Assembly: GCA_003151595.1 (NCBI GenBank)
Contig: PLXW01000095.1
Span: forward strand, 156,510 to 198,201
Reading direction: 5' to 3'
Source: Myxococcales bacterium
GTDB lineage: Bacteria > Myxococcota > Polyangia > Polyangiales > Polyangiaceae
DNA: 41,692 nucleotides
Shown in pieces: positions 8,322 through 16,947 of the stretch (within the stretch, counting starts at the first letter, position 1; the number at the start of each line of letters is the position of its first letter). Under the pieces are notes generated by a model. That model was not told the origin of the DNA, ran no database searches, and saw nothing but the letters and a program-made list of their open reading frames with translations. A program made the translations under genes and the position numbers.

Positions 8322-11300
8322 TCAGCGAGCGGGCGCGCCGGTTCCCACGGAAACGGTGCTCGACGCGGGCAGCGCGAACCGGGTCAGCGGGTCGACGCCG
8401 ATCCCGATCCGAAACGCGGTCCCGACGGCCTCGTCGATCGCTTTCGGATCGCTCCCGATGAGCGCGACGCTCTCGATGTCGTGCCCGAGCGTCATCAGGT
8501 TCCACGAGACCATCCCGTGACCCACGCCTGGAAAATCGGCGGTCACCTTGTACGGCAAGACGCTTCGAGTCTGCAGGAAGGCGATCAACGGATTGTCGGT
8601 CGCGTTGCCGATCAGGATCGTCGGCCCCGGGAGATTGAAGCCGATCACCGCCGGATTGTTCCGCTGCACGGCGTCGAGCGAGCCGGCAGCTTCATGACCG
8701 CACCAGGTCGCGGCCTGTTCGTCGGTGAGCGGGTGCGCTTTCCTGGCGTCGCCCAGGCTCTCGATCGTCGCCGTGACGTTGTAGGGCTTCAGGTTGTCGA
8801 CGAGGCGCTGGGCCGCCTCCGCTTCGCCAGCGCCGGAGCCGGCGACGATCGTCACGGCGCGGTGGTCTCGGAAGAACCGGTACACGTTCGGCACGTCATC
8901 GTCGTGGACGATCGCCCCCGCGGTCTTTCCGGCGAGGGCGCCGCACTGGGCCGCGGGGCGGTACGCGAACGTCGCGCTTCCGTGCGTACCACTGAGCTGC
9001 TCGGTCACCGTGACCGTCCAGTTTCCGGCCGGGTCGTTTGCGGCGAGTGGGAACGCGGCGGTGACCGTGCCGTTTCGTGCGTCGCGGAAGACGTCGTAGC
9101 GATCGACGCCGCGCGGATCGGTCACGCGGAGCTCCATCGGCGCAGTCCCGGCGATGAACCTCTGCTGGACGTCCACGAGGTTGGCGGTGAGCGTGAGTCG
9201 GAGCGGCGTCTCGTCGCGCGTGTAATCGCGATCGACGACCGGCGTGCCGACCTGAACTCCGCCGATGGCGCGCGCGGGGCGCGCAAACGCGTACATCTGC
9301 CCGGGGCCGAAGGCGATCGCGGCGGCCCCGCTTCGAAATGGGATCGCTCGGCCTGTCGCGGCGTCGTAGACGGGGCGCCCGTCGTCAGGCAGCGAGATCG
9401 TCGCGACCACCGGAATGGGCACGCCGAGGCCGTTCCCGGAGGGGAGGTCGTTCCCGCTGACGGTGAAGTTGACCGCGAAATCGTATTCGATCTCGCCGCG
9501 AACCTGTTTGCCCGCGGCGATCGTCGGAACGTCGCTACCGAACGCCGGCTTGATCCCCGCGCGCGCGAGCGCCGGCCGGAGGGCCGCCGCGATGCGAGTG
9601 GAGTTCTCGATCGAGTGGTTGAATGTGGCGACGCGAAACGTCTCAGCCTTCTTCTTGGCCGGGTCGGCGAGCTTCTCCATCGCCGCGTCCGCGCGTTCCA
9701 ACGCGCTCGGGTCGACCGGCACCCTGACGGCGCCCCGAATCGCCACGGCGCAGTCGCTCGTCTCGAGCACCGTCCCGCCCCCCTTGATGAAGTCCTCGAG
9801 CCCCGTGACGACCGGCGCGTCGAGATGCGCCAGGCCGGTCAGGATCACGGCCTTGTGGCTCGCCGCGAGCGACCCGTCGAGGATGTCTTCTTCGAGAATG
9901 ACCTGGATCGGATACTGCAACAGCTTCGTCGCGAGATAGACCGGCCCCAGCCCCGGCTGCCCCGCCTCGAGCGCGTAGTACTGGTTTGATTTCGAATAGA
10001 GGATCGTCAGATCCTGACTCGTGTACTCGGGCACCGTGAAGATCGTTCCGAGACGCTGAAAGAGCTGATTGCGATCGGCCACGCTGGGAGCGCTCGGTGA
10101 CTTGATGGTGATATCGGGGGGAACGCTCATCCCCTGGATGCCCGTGATGAACGAGAGATTGTGCTCGAGCCGGAGCTCGTCCGAGGTGATGCTGCTGTAC
10201 CACTCGGGCAGGTACCAGGTTGGCTTGTCGAGCTGGCGAGGCAGCGCCATCTCCAGGAACAACGACGGGTTCATGTTCCGCAACCAGTAGTCGTCGTATC
10301 CGCCGTGCCCGCTGATGACGGGGAGGCTGCGCGCGACGTTGAAGTAGTAGCCGTCGTAGAGCGACTTCCACCCGTATTGCGACTGCGTGACCACGAGAAA
10401 GCCCGGCTTCAACCGCGCGATCGCCTCGTTCGAGGCTTTCCAGAAGGCGTCCATGAAGCCGAGCTTGAAGTCGTTCTCCTCGGTCCACTGCGCATACTGG
10501 CTCGCGTCCTTGACGTTCACGCGATCCGACCAGATGGCGTCGCGCCCGAAGACGCGCTTGTATGCCGCGCGCTGAGGCGCGATGTCGTGCGCGCTTACGG
10601 CGTGCGTGTGCGGATTCGGGAGCCAGGTCAGCCCAGGCTCGTCGTGGAGGTGCGCGCCGATCGCGTTCGGCATCGTACGGAAGCCGAACGCGCGATCGAT
10701 GCCTCGTTGGATTGCGCCGATGTACACGTTGGGATCCGACCAGTCGTTGGTCGGCTTCAAGTCATGCTGATGCCCGCCTCCCATGAGCGCGTTCCCCATG
10801 ATGTCGGCGCCCGCCGGAATCGATTGCTCCTGGTGGAGCACGTCACCGGTCATCAGAACGTTGAACCCCAGTCCGTTTTCGCCCTCCGGCAGCATGGCGT
10901 CGCCGCTCTTGCCGCCCCAATGCACCGTCTTGTACGTGCTCTTGCGAACCGCGCTGTAGACGGTGAGAGCCGTCGTCGCCGTGGCTCCGTCGACCGCCAC
11001 ATCCACCGTGTATTTCCCCGGTCGCAGAAGCCGGCCGTTCAGGTGCAAGTTCTCCGTCGTGCGCGCCTGACCGCCGACGAGCGGGACCGCGCCGACCGGG
11101 AACGAGAAGCTCATCTTGCTTCCATCCGCGCCCGTCACCGTTAGAAGGAGCGAGCCTGCCGCGAGCGCGTGTGCATCGCTGCGAACGGCGGAGACGTCGA
11201 TGGTCTCGTTGGTCTGGTAGGCCGTGCGCGCCAGCGGAAGAAGCACCTGGACCTGCGCCGCGGTCGCGTGTGATGCGCCGGTGAGAACGGCGAGCACCCC

Positions 11301-11330
11301 CAGCACTGCGTGCAACGATCGGACGCGCAA
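8322..11330 (-). CDS. Secreted GH42-like glycoside hydrolase with glutaminase-like (trimerisation-type) domain
   Basis: A 1002-residue exported protein. Signal peptide residues 1-25 end in ATAAQ. Residues about 26-128 form a beta-sandwich (PGKYTVDVAVDG). Residues about 150-405 look like a TIM barrel: GAHLHDEPG puts a candidate acid/base Glu at 231, and TWYLPEWYSS a candidate nucleophile Glu at 376. Residues about 430-535 resemble the GATase-like trimerisation domain of GH42 beta-galactosidases (AVILTGLAHLD, then DFIKGGGTVLETSD). The C-terminal 450 residues contain further beta-rich domains, including a NWTVTVTEQLSG repeat-like strand and an alpha/beta domain near the end. No named family could be fixed by eye. 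It lies first in a minus-strand series ahead of rightward wecE and downstream of the methyltransferase at 11339, 8 bases apart. A role in trimming or turnover of the exported polysaccharide is plausible. Confidence 0.7.
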   Translation of the reverse strand: MRVRSLHAVLGVLAVLTGASHATAAQVQVLLPLARTAYQTNETIDVSAVRSDAHALAAGSLLLTVTGADGSKMSFSFPVGAVPLVGGQARTTENLHLNGRLLRPGKYTVDVAVDGATATTALTVYSAVRKSTYKTVHWGGKSGDAMLPEGENGLGFNVLMTGDVLHQEQSIPAGADIMGNALMGGGHQHDLKPTNDWSDPNVYIGAIQRGIDRAFGFRTMPNAIGAHLHDEPGLTWLPNPHTHAVSAHDIAPQRAAYKRVFGRDAIWSDRVNVKDASQYAQWTEENDFKLGFMDAFWKASNEAIARLKPGFLVVTQSQYGWKSLYDGYYFNVARSLPVISGHGGYDDYWLRNMNPSLFLEMALPRQLDKPTWYLPEWYSSITSDELRLEHNLSFITGIQGMSVPPDITIKSPSAPSVADRNQLFQRLGTIFTVPEYTSQDLTILYSKSNQYYALEAGQPGLGPVYLATKLLQYPIQVILEEDILDGSLAASHKAVILTGLAHLDAPVVTGLEDFIKGGGTVLETSDCAVAIRGAVRVPVDPSALERADAAMEKLADPAKKKAETFRVATFNHSIENSTRIAAALRPALARAGIKPAFGSDVPTIAAGKQVRGEIEYDFAVNFTVSGNDLPSGNGLGVPIPVVATISLPDDGRPVYDAATGRAIPFRSGAAAIAFGPGQMYAFARPARAIGGVQVGTPVVDRDYTRDETPLRLTLTANLVDVQQRFIAGTAPMELRVTDPRGVDRYDVFRDARNGTVTAAFPLAANDPAGNWTVTVTEQLSGTHGSATFAYRPAAQCGALAGKTAGAIVHDDDVPNVYRFFRDHRAVTIVAGSGAGEAEAAQRLVDNLKPYNVTATIESLGDARKAHPLTDEQAATWCGHEAAGSLDAVQRNNPAVIGFNLPGPTILIGNATDNPLIAFLQTRSVLPYKVTADFPGVGHGMVSWNLMTLGHDIESVALIGSDPKAIDEAVGTAFRIGIGVDPLTRFALPASSTVSVGTGAPAR

Positions 11331-11338
11331 GAGAGGCC

Positions 11339-12046
11339 TCAGCCGCGACGCTCACCGAGGATCAACATCTGCTTGCCGAACAGCCATTGCAGCGGCCGGA
11401 CGTTCACGTACGTGCGCACGATCCAGCTCCACTGCGGGAGCGCGCTCTTCGTGGTGTAGGGGAGGAACCGCGACCTCTGCTCCTGGACGTCGAAGCCTGC
11501 GACGTTCAGCGCCTCGGCCATGCCCTTCTCGGTGAGCGGTAGCGTGTGATCGAAGAAGTCCCAGAACGCGGCGCCGACGTGGCGGATGTTCGGCTGCAGG
11601 ATCATGAGGCGCCCGCCCGGCTTGAGGACCGTGCGAATGGCGGCGAGGACCTCGAGGAGAGCGTCGGGGTCGCGAAGGTGCTCGAAGACGTTGCTGGCGA
11701 ACGCGAAGTCGACGCTCCCCTCGGGAACGACCTCCGCGATCCGCTCGAGGCCGGCGCGGTGCACTTCGACGCCGGGAGCCGCGTGCCGCTTCGTCTCGGG
11801 GTTGATGTCGATCGCGATTCGCTTGCGCGCGCGGACGTGGTTGATGAAGTCGCAGTAGCCCGCGCCGACGTCGAGCACGCAGTCGTTCGGTGCGACGTAC
11901 TGCGAGAAGAAGGACTCGCAGAGGGTCTCCCAGAGCTCCGTCTTCGCGCGGCGCTCGGCGTCGGGGAACCGGTTCGCGTAGAGGGCGTCGATACGGCCGT
12001 TGAGCCCTTCGTCGCGCGCGCGGCCGACCTCTTTCCTCCCGTTCAT
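11339..12046 (-). CDS. Class I SAM-dependent methyltransferase
   Basis: A 235-residue methyltransferase with motif I VLDVGAGYCDF (residues 57-67), IAIDINPE as the acidic strand, FAFASNVFEHLRDPDALL and LKPGGRLMILQPN. The last is typical of Methyltransf_11/23 members in glycan clusters. The ATG at 12046 is chosen because it forms an ATGA overlap with the stop of the upstream GT2 gene (12043-12045), indicating translational coupling; the longer in-frame reading from 12178 is antisense-like read-through inside the GT2 gene. Substrate unknown. The paired GT2 suggests a lipid- or nucleotide-linked sugar. Confidence 0.88.
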   Translation of the reverse strand: MNGRKEVGRARDEGLNGRIDALYANRFPDAERRAKTELWETLCESFFSQYVAPNDCVLDVGAGYCDFINHVRARKRIAIDINPETKRHAAPGVEVHRAGLERIAEVVPEGSVDFAFASNVFEHLRDPDALLEVLAAIRTVLKPGGRLMILQPNIRHVGAAFWDFFDHTLPLTEKGMAEALNVAGFDVQEQRSRFLPYTTKSALPQWSWIVRTYVNVRPLQWLFGKQMLILGERRG

Positions 12047-12825
12047 CGGCCGCTCTCCTGGCGGCGGCCGAAGGGGGCGCGCGCGCGTTGCTTCAGCGCC
12101 CAGAAGTACCACTCGAGGTAATGCGGGAGCCACTTCATCAGCTTGAACCGCGACTCGCCCGCGACCCTGTCGGTCCACGTGGCCGGAACCTCTTCGACGC
12201 GCTCGCCGCCGAAGTGCGCCTTCACCGTGAGCTCGAGGCCTAGGCAGAAGCCGGCGGTGCTCTCGATCGTCGTTCGCTCGAGGAAGTCGCGACGGTATGC
12301 CTTGAAGCTGTTCGTCGGATCGGTCGTTGGAAGCCCAGCCAGCATGTGAAGGCTCACGCCCGCCGTGCGACTCATGAGCCCCTTCAACATCGGCCCGCCG
12401 ACCTGCTTGCCGCCGCGCGAGTAGCGCGTCGCGCAGACGACCGCGGCGCCGCGTGAAGCACGCTCCACCATCTCTGCGAGCTTGGGAAAGTCGTCGGAGA
12501 GGTCCGCCATGCTCACGACGACGACGGGAGCTAGCGCGGCCCGCATCCCCGCCTCGATCGCGTAGCGCACCCCTTTGCCGAGTTCGTTCTTGACGGTGCG
12601 CACGACGCGCGGCCTCGCGTTCGGAGGCAGCGCGGCGAGCGCCGGGAGCGTGTCGTCTTCGTCGAAGTCGTAGGCGACGATGAGCTCGTAGTCGCCCTGG
12701 AGCTGATCCCTCGCCGCGCGGCAGTACGCGGCGATGTTCGCCCCCTCGTTGTAGACGGGGACGACGAGTGAGAATCGCGGCGCCGACGGAGCGATCTGCG
12801 GCGCCGTCATCTCAGATGCGGCCAT
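12043..12825 (-). CDS. GT2 glycosyltransferase (dolichyl-phosphate mannose synthase-like, soluble)
   Basis: A 260-residue GT-A glycosyltransferase: FSLVVPVYNEGANI near residue 18, YDFDEDD near residue 52, KGVRYAIEAGMRAA, MADLSDD as the DxD-like motif near residue 106, and PTNSFKAYRRDFL as the acceptor-side helix. It lacks C-terminal membrane helices, like DPM1-type enzymes. The MAASEM start at 12825 is supported by AGGAG at about 12833-12837 upstream, giving a 14-base overlap with the stop of the epimerase gene; a second ATG at 12810 is possible. Its stop overlaps the next methyltransferase start (ATGA). It is the second of four tightly packed minus-strand genes after the WecC-like dehydrogenase and the epimerase. 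Confidence 0.87.
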   Translation of the reverse strand: MAASEMTAPQIAPSAPRFSLVVPVYNEGANIAAYCRAARDQLQGDYELIVAYDFDEDDTLPALAALPPNARPRVVRTVKNELGKGVRYAIEAGMRAALAPVVVVSMADLSDDFPKLAEMVERASRGAAVVCATRYSRGGKQVGGPMLKGLMSRTAGVSLHMLAGLPTTDPTNSFKAYRRDFLERTTIESTAGFCLGLELTVKAHFGGERVEEVPATWTDRVAGESRFKLMKWLPHYLEWYFWALKQRARAPFGRRQESGR

Positions 12826-13837
12826 GCTCGATCTCCTGGCGGATCCAGGGAATGACTTCGTCGAGCATCTCCGAGAGCGACGTCTTCGCTTCGAAGCCGA
12901 GCACCTTCGTCGCCTTCGTGACGTCCGGCACGCGCTTCTGCACGTCGTACGGGTACGCCTTGTCCGAGACGAAGTTGAAGGGCTTCGCCCCTTTGTGAAC
13001 CTTGTTCCAGATCACTTCGGCCAGCTCGAGAACGGACGTGGCCTCGGGGGTCGAGAGGTTGAACACGTCGTTCGTCGCGGCCGGGTGCTCCAGCGTCTCG
13101 ACGATCCCCTTCGCGAGGTCGCCGCCGTACGTGTAGCAACGCACCTGGTTCCCCGCGCCGAGGATGTGCAACGGATCCTGTCCGCGCACGATCTTCTGAA
13201 CGAGGTCGGGGACGACGTGGCTCATCGCGAGCTTGATGTTGCCGCTGGGGATGTCCTTGTCGCCGAGGGCGCGTCGCTCGCCGATGCCGACGCAGTTGAA
13301 CGGCCGACAGATCGTGTACGGGAGCTTGTACTGCTCCCAGGCCCCCTTCGCGAAGTACTCGCACGCGAGCTTCTGGAAGCCATAGGTGCTGTCCGGCGGC
13401 GGGCACTTGTGATCTTCGGGCGTCGGCCAGACCGTGGCGTTCTCGAAGACCATGCTGCTCGAGAGCACGGTGATCTTCTTGAGCTTCCCCTTGCCGCGGC
13501 CCGAGTACGCCGCGAGCGCGGCGTCGAAGCTGGCGGCGATGATGCGCTCGTTGTCCGCCAGGAGATCGTACGCGTACTCGTGAAAGTAGCTGATGCCCCC
13601 GATGCGGGCAGCGCCGGCGATGAAGTGATCGCACGACATCGCGAGCTCCGTGAGGAGCCGCGGATCGCGAGCGTCGCCCTCGACGAACGTGAAGCGCTCG
13701 TGGCTCGAGTAGCTCTTCTCGACCTTGCCGTACTTCGAGAAGTTGTCGACGCCGACGACGTGGTGACCGCGCGCGAGGAGGTCTTCGATGAGATAGCCGC
13801 CGATGAAACCAGCGGAACCGGTGACGAGAATCTTCAT
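12812..13837 (-). CDS. NAD-dependent epimerase/dehydratase (extended SDR)
   Basis: A 341-residue extended SDR. NAD-binding motif GSAGFIGGYL at residues 7-16, VEGDARDPRLL, SSSMVFENATVW with the catalytic Ser, STYGFQKLACEYF with the Tyr-x3-Lys pair, RPFNCVGIGE and FNLSTPEATSVLELAEVIW. The ATG at 13837 starts right at the Rossmann strand; the long upstream reading frame is antisense to the dehydrogenase gene. Similar proteins in glycan loci act as 4-epimerases or 4,6-dehydratases on UDP- or GDP-sugars; the substrate cannot be read here. It lies 17 bases downstream of the WecC-like dehydrogenase, with which it might share a UDP-sugar pathway. Confidence 0.88.
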   Translation of the reverse strand: MKILVTGSAGFIGGYLIEDLLARGHHVVGVDNFSKYGKVEKSYSSHERFTFVEGDARDPRLLTELAMSCDHFIAGAARIGGISYFHEYAYDLLADNERIIAASFDAALAAYSGRGKGKLKKITVLSSSMVFENATVWPTPEDHKCPPPDSTYGFQKLACEYFAKGAWEQYKLPYTICRPFNCVGIGERRALGDKDIPSGNIKLAMSHVVPDLVQKIVRGQDPLHILGAGNQVRCYTYGGDLAKGIVETLEHPAATNDVFNLSTPEATSVLELAEVIWNKVHKGAKPFNFVSDKAYPYDVQKRVPDVTKATKVLGFEAKTSLSEMLDEVIPWIRQEIEHGRI

Positions 13838-13854
13838 CTTCGATTGTTTCCTAG

Positions 13855-15054
13855 TCAGGAGGGGAGTCGCTCGACGTGGTTCCAGATATCGACGACCTTC
13901 GTGGTCGCTGGGATCGCGAGCTTCTTGTACGCGGCGTGCGGCGCACCGATGAAGATCAAGCTCGCCTCGGCAAGTACGCGCTCCAGGGGGACGAGGCTCG
14001 CGTCGCGAACGTGCGGGTCGGTGCACAGCACGCGCTTCGCTTCGAGCGAAACGAGCTTCTTCAATTTGTAGGAGAGCGAATCGCGGGAGTCGTCGCTCTC
14101 GGCTTTGAATGCCATCCCGAGGATGCCGACGGTCGCATCGCGCAGACTGAGGTCGTGTTTGGCGAGCGCCAGGATGTGCGCCGGCAGCCCTTCGTTCACG
14201 AGCATCGCCGCATGGCCCAGGACGAAGTTGTTCGAGCTGAACGCCGCGAGCTGCATCGTGTCTTTGACGAGGCAGGGGCCAGCCGCGAACCCGGGCCCGG
14301 GCATTCCTGCCATGCGCGGGTACTTGTAGCGACAGCCGTGGAGGATGCGGTTGAAGTCGAGCCCATGGCTCGAGGCGATCATGAAGAACTGATTGACCGT
14401 CGCGAACTGGAGATACCGCCAGGCGTTCGTCATGAGCTTGCAGAGCTCGGCCTCCATGGGGGCCATCTCCACGTACTCGATGTCGCCGAAGAGCTCGCGC
14501 GCCTGCAGGAGCGCGTCCGGATTGAACCCGCTGATGATCTGCGGCAGCTCGCGGAACTCGCGAAGACTATGCCCTTGCGCGACGCGCTCCGGGCAGAACA
14601 CGACGTCGATGGCGAGGCCCTTGTCGCGCAGGAGCTGCTGGATGTGCTCCGTGATGCCCGGGTAGACCGTGCTCCGGAGCACGACCACCTGCCCATCGCG
14701 AAGAAAAGAAGAGCAGCCTTCGATGGCGCGGTGGATGGCGTTGAACGTGGGATTGAGGTGCTCGTCGACCGGGGTGCCGATGATCAGCACCAGGTGTTTG
14801 CACTGCGAGATCCCGTCGGGTTCCGACTCCACTTGGAGCGTCTTCCGCGCGAGCGTCCGCTCGAGCATCTCTTGGGCGCCGTCCTCGGCGAAGGGCATTT
14901 TCCCCGCCCGGATGCTCTCCACCACCGCGCGGTTGGTGTCGTAGATCAGCGTCTGAAGACCGCGATCCGCGAACGAGAGGGCGAGGGGGAGACCGACGTG
15001 GCCGCCCCCACCGATGACGGCGACATCCATCCGGAAGCTCGACTTCGATCCCAT
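13855..15054 (-). CDS. Nucleotide-sugar dehydrogenase (WecC-like, UDP-ManNAc/UDP-GlcNAc type)
   Basis: A 399-residue NAD-dependent dehydrogenase that oxidises the C6 of a UDP-sugar to a uronic acid in two steps. N-terminal DVAVIGGGGHVGLPLALSF binds NAD; IIGTPVDEHLNP, LRSTVYPGIT, CPERVAQGHSLREFRELPQII, KLMTNAWRYLQFA and GPGFAAGPCLVKDT follow, with the catalytic cysteine at residue 261. The CPER block and the AAGPCL version of the active-site loop are closer to UDP-N-acetyl-amino-sugar dehydrogenases (WecC/WbpA/WbpO) than to UDP-glucose dehydrogenase, and the true UDP-glucose dehydrogenase is encoded separately at 20482. Start ATG 15054 follows GAGGGA; a second ATG at 15030 is possible. First gene of a minus-strand operon with the epimerase, GT2 and methyltransferase. 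Confidence 0.88.
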   Translation of the reverse strand: MGSKSSFRMDVAVIGGGGHVGLPLALSFADRGLQTLIYDTNRAVVESIRAGKMPFAEDGAQEMLERTLARKTLQVESEPDGISQCKHLVLIIGTPVDEHLNPTFNAIHRAIEGCSSFLRDGQVVVLRSTVYPGITEHIQQLLRDKGLAIDVVFCPERVAQGHSLREFRELPQIISGFNPDALLQARELFGDIEYVEMAPMEAELCKLMTNAWRYLQFATVNQFFMIASSHGLDFNRILHGCRYKYPRMAGMPGPGFAAGPCLVKDTMQLAAFSSNNFVLGHAAMLVNEGLPAHILALAKHDLSLRDATVGILGMAFKAESDDSRDSLSYKLKKLVSLEAKRVLCTDPHVRDASLVPLERVLAEASLIFIGAPHAAYKKLAIPATTKVVDIWNHVERLPS

Positions 15055-15217
15055 CTGGTCCCTCGGTAAGCGGAACTGGTGCCGCGACGGCGCGCAGCAT
15101 TCAGGGGGCTGGAGACGCCCGTGAAGCACGCCAAAACCGCGCGCACCCTAGGCGGATCAACGGTGTTGCGCAAGCCCTCCCCACCGCGACCGGTGAGCGT
15201 GGTACGAGACCCGGCCG
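15055..15217. promoter_or_regulatory. Divergent intergenic region, WecC-like gene / membrane protein gene
   Basis: These 163 bases lie between divergent genes and must contain promoters for both. The GAGGGA at about 15057-15064 (read on the minus strand) serves the dehydrogenase start. No persuasive -35/-10 pair or operator was recognised. Confidence 0.35.
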
Positions 15218-16903
15218 ATGGTCGCCCCGTCTCGGATCAGCTTCCCGGTAAGCGGGTCACCAGCGCGCCGCGAGCTCGTCCGCGACGCGGCGATCGGACT
15301 CCTTGCGGTCCTCTTCTGGGTGCTGGTGAGGATCGCTCTCAAAGCGCCGATCATCCTCCGCCCGTGGAATCTGCCTCAGGAAGGGATGAGCCCGGGGGGA
15401 ATCCTCTACATCCCGGAGGACGTGTTCTCTTATACGTCGTGGGCGGAGCAAGGCCGGCAGGGCCATCTCCTGTCTCGGCTCTTGTTCACCCTCGAGCCTC
15501 ACGACGCGATTCTGTTCAACCCGTTCTTCCTCGCCATCGGCGCGCTGAGTCGACTGTGCGACATATCGACGCTCGGCGCTCTGGAGCTAGGGGGCCTCGT
15601 CCTCGGCGGCTTCCTCGTGTTTTTCGCCCGACGGGTCGTCCGGACCATCACGTCGATTCCGTACGCTGCCGATGCGGCGACGTTCGCGCTCGTGCTCGGA
15701 ACCGGCTTCTCCGGATGGGTCAAGGCGCTCGCGTGGGGGGCCGACCCGGGTATGGACGCGCGGCCGCTGGACCTTTTTGGAGTCTCCGCGCTGCTCGCGT
15801 TCCCGTTTCAGACGGGGGTCGTCGCCTTCCTGGCGCTGGGTCTCTGGATCATCGACCGCGTCCTCCGAGGATCGAGCGGGCTTGTGTGGCGCGCGGGCCT
15901 CGCGGCGTGCATCGCCTTCGTCACCGCGTCCCACGTCTACGAAGGTTTGATGCTCGCGGCGGCGATTGGAACCGTCCTCGCGCTCGACGTGCTCAGGCGC
16001 CGCCGCCCTTCGCGCGACGAGCTCATTGTGAGCGCGCTCGTCTTCGCCGGCGTGTTGCCTTTCGTGGCGCTCGCGCTCTGGACCACGCGTCACCCCGTGT
16101 GGAGTCACCTCGCGACGGTGACCACGACCTGGTCGAGCACGCGGCGCGAGTGGGCGATCGGCTTCGGCTGGCTCGTACCGTCGGCGATAATGGGGGCCTG
16201 CGTGATCGGGCTCCCCCGAGCTCGGGAGCTCGCCCGGCAGGAGCCCCGAAATCCGACCTTCGTCGGGCGCGTGACCATCGCCTGGTGCGCGGTTCAGACC
16301 AGCGCGGTTCTCTTGCCGGGCGGAGTTCGGAACAAGTTCTTCTCGGGCGGCTTTCTGATGTTCGGGATCCTCGCAGGCATCGGCCTCGCGGGTCTGTGGG
16401 CCGTCTCCACCCGGCTCGCATCGCCCGCGAGTCGGGCGGGGATTCGCGCGGCGCTCGTGTTGTGGTGTGCGCTTCTACTGCCGACCTCCCTCGGAATCAT
16501 CGGGTACACCTTCCGCCAGCACCCTGCGCGCGTAGACAACGAGCTCTTTCAGGCAGGCCGCCTGCTCGCGCGCGACGGCGATCGACGACAACGCCAGCTC
16601 GTCGTGCTGTGCGATGAAGAAGACGGAGCGGTGATTCCCGGGCTCGCCGGCGTTCGCGTCGTGTCGGGCAACTGGGTGATGACGCCGCATTCGAGGACGC
16701 ATGTCGAGGAGCTCACGCGGCTCGGGCTGACACCGCGGGCAGGGGCGCTCGGAGGCCAAGAGCTGCGGGGCGCGGTGGATCGCGTCGGAGCTGACGCCGT
16801 GCTCGTGCGCCGCGACGCGAGCGCGTTCCGGTGGTGGACGGAGGAGTCGGGGTACGAGCGCGTGGCGGAGTGGCGCGATCGCGTTCTCTTGTTGGGTCGC
16901 TGA
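15218..16903 (+). CDS. Large integral membrane protein, GT-C-like, function unknown
   Basis: A 561-residue protein with about ten hydrophobic segments (first at residues 23-42, AAIGLLAVLFWVLVRIALKA) and a soluble C-terminal domain of about 110 residues (VVLCDEEDGAVIPGLAG onwards, ending RDRVLLLGR). The first loop contains MSPGGILYIPEDVFSYTSW, with an acidic Pro-Glu-Asp stretch where GT-C enzymes carry their catalytic Asp. I do not recognise a named family. Position between a nucleotide-sugar dehydrogenase and another GT-C protein argues for a glycan transfer or polymerisation role. No clear Shine-Dalgarno precedes the ATG at 15218, so the start is uncertain. The next GT-C gene follows after 44 bases. 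Confidence 0.6.
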   Translation: MVAPSRISFPVSGSPARRELVRDAAIGLLAVLFWVLVRIALKAPIILRPWNLPQEGMSPGGILYIPEDVFSYTSWAEQGRQGHLLSRLLFTLEPHDAILFNPFFLAIGALSRLCDISTLGALELGGLVLGGFLVFFARRVVRTITSIPYAADAATFALVLGTGFSGWVKALAWGADPGMDARPLDLFGVSALLAFPFQTGVVAFLALGLWIIDRVLRGSSGLVWRAGLAACIAFVTASHVYEGLMLAAAIGTVLALDVLRRRRPSRDELIVSALVFAGVLPFVALALWTTRHPVWSHLATVTTTWSSTRREWAIGFGWLVPSAIMGACVIGLPRARELARQEPRNPTFVGRVTIAWCAVQTSAVLLPGGVRNKFFSGGFLMFGILAGIGLAGLWAVSTRLASPASRAGIRAALVLWCALLLPTSLGIIGYTFRQHPARVDNELFQAGRLLARDGDRRQRQLVVLCDEEDGAVIPGLAGVRVVSGNWVMTPHSRTHVEELTRLGLTPRAGALGGQELRGAVDRVGADAVLVRRDASAFRWWTEESGYERVAEWRDRVLLLGR

Positions 16904-16947
16904 TCGCGGGTGGGCGCCTGCGGCGGATCGTCAGGTAGCCTCGCGAA

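Noticed and set aside
12824..14071. 415-residue plus-strand open frame
   Set aside because: It is exactly antisense to the epimerase gene and the end of the dehydrogenase gene, has no recognisable motif and is Arg/Val/Glu-rich as expected of a shadow frame in GC-rich DNA.
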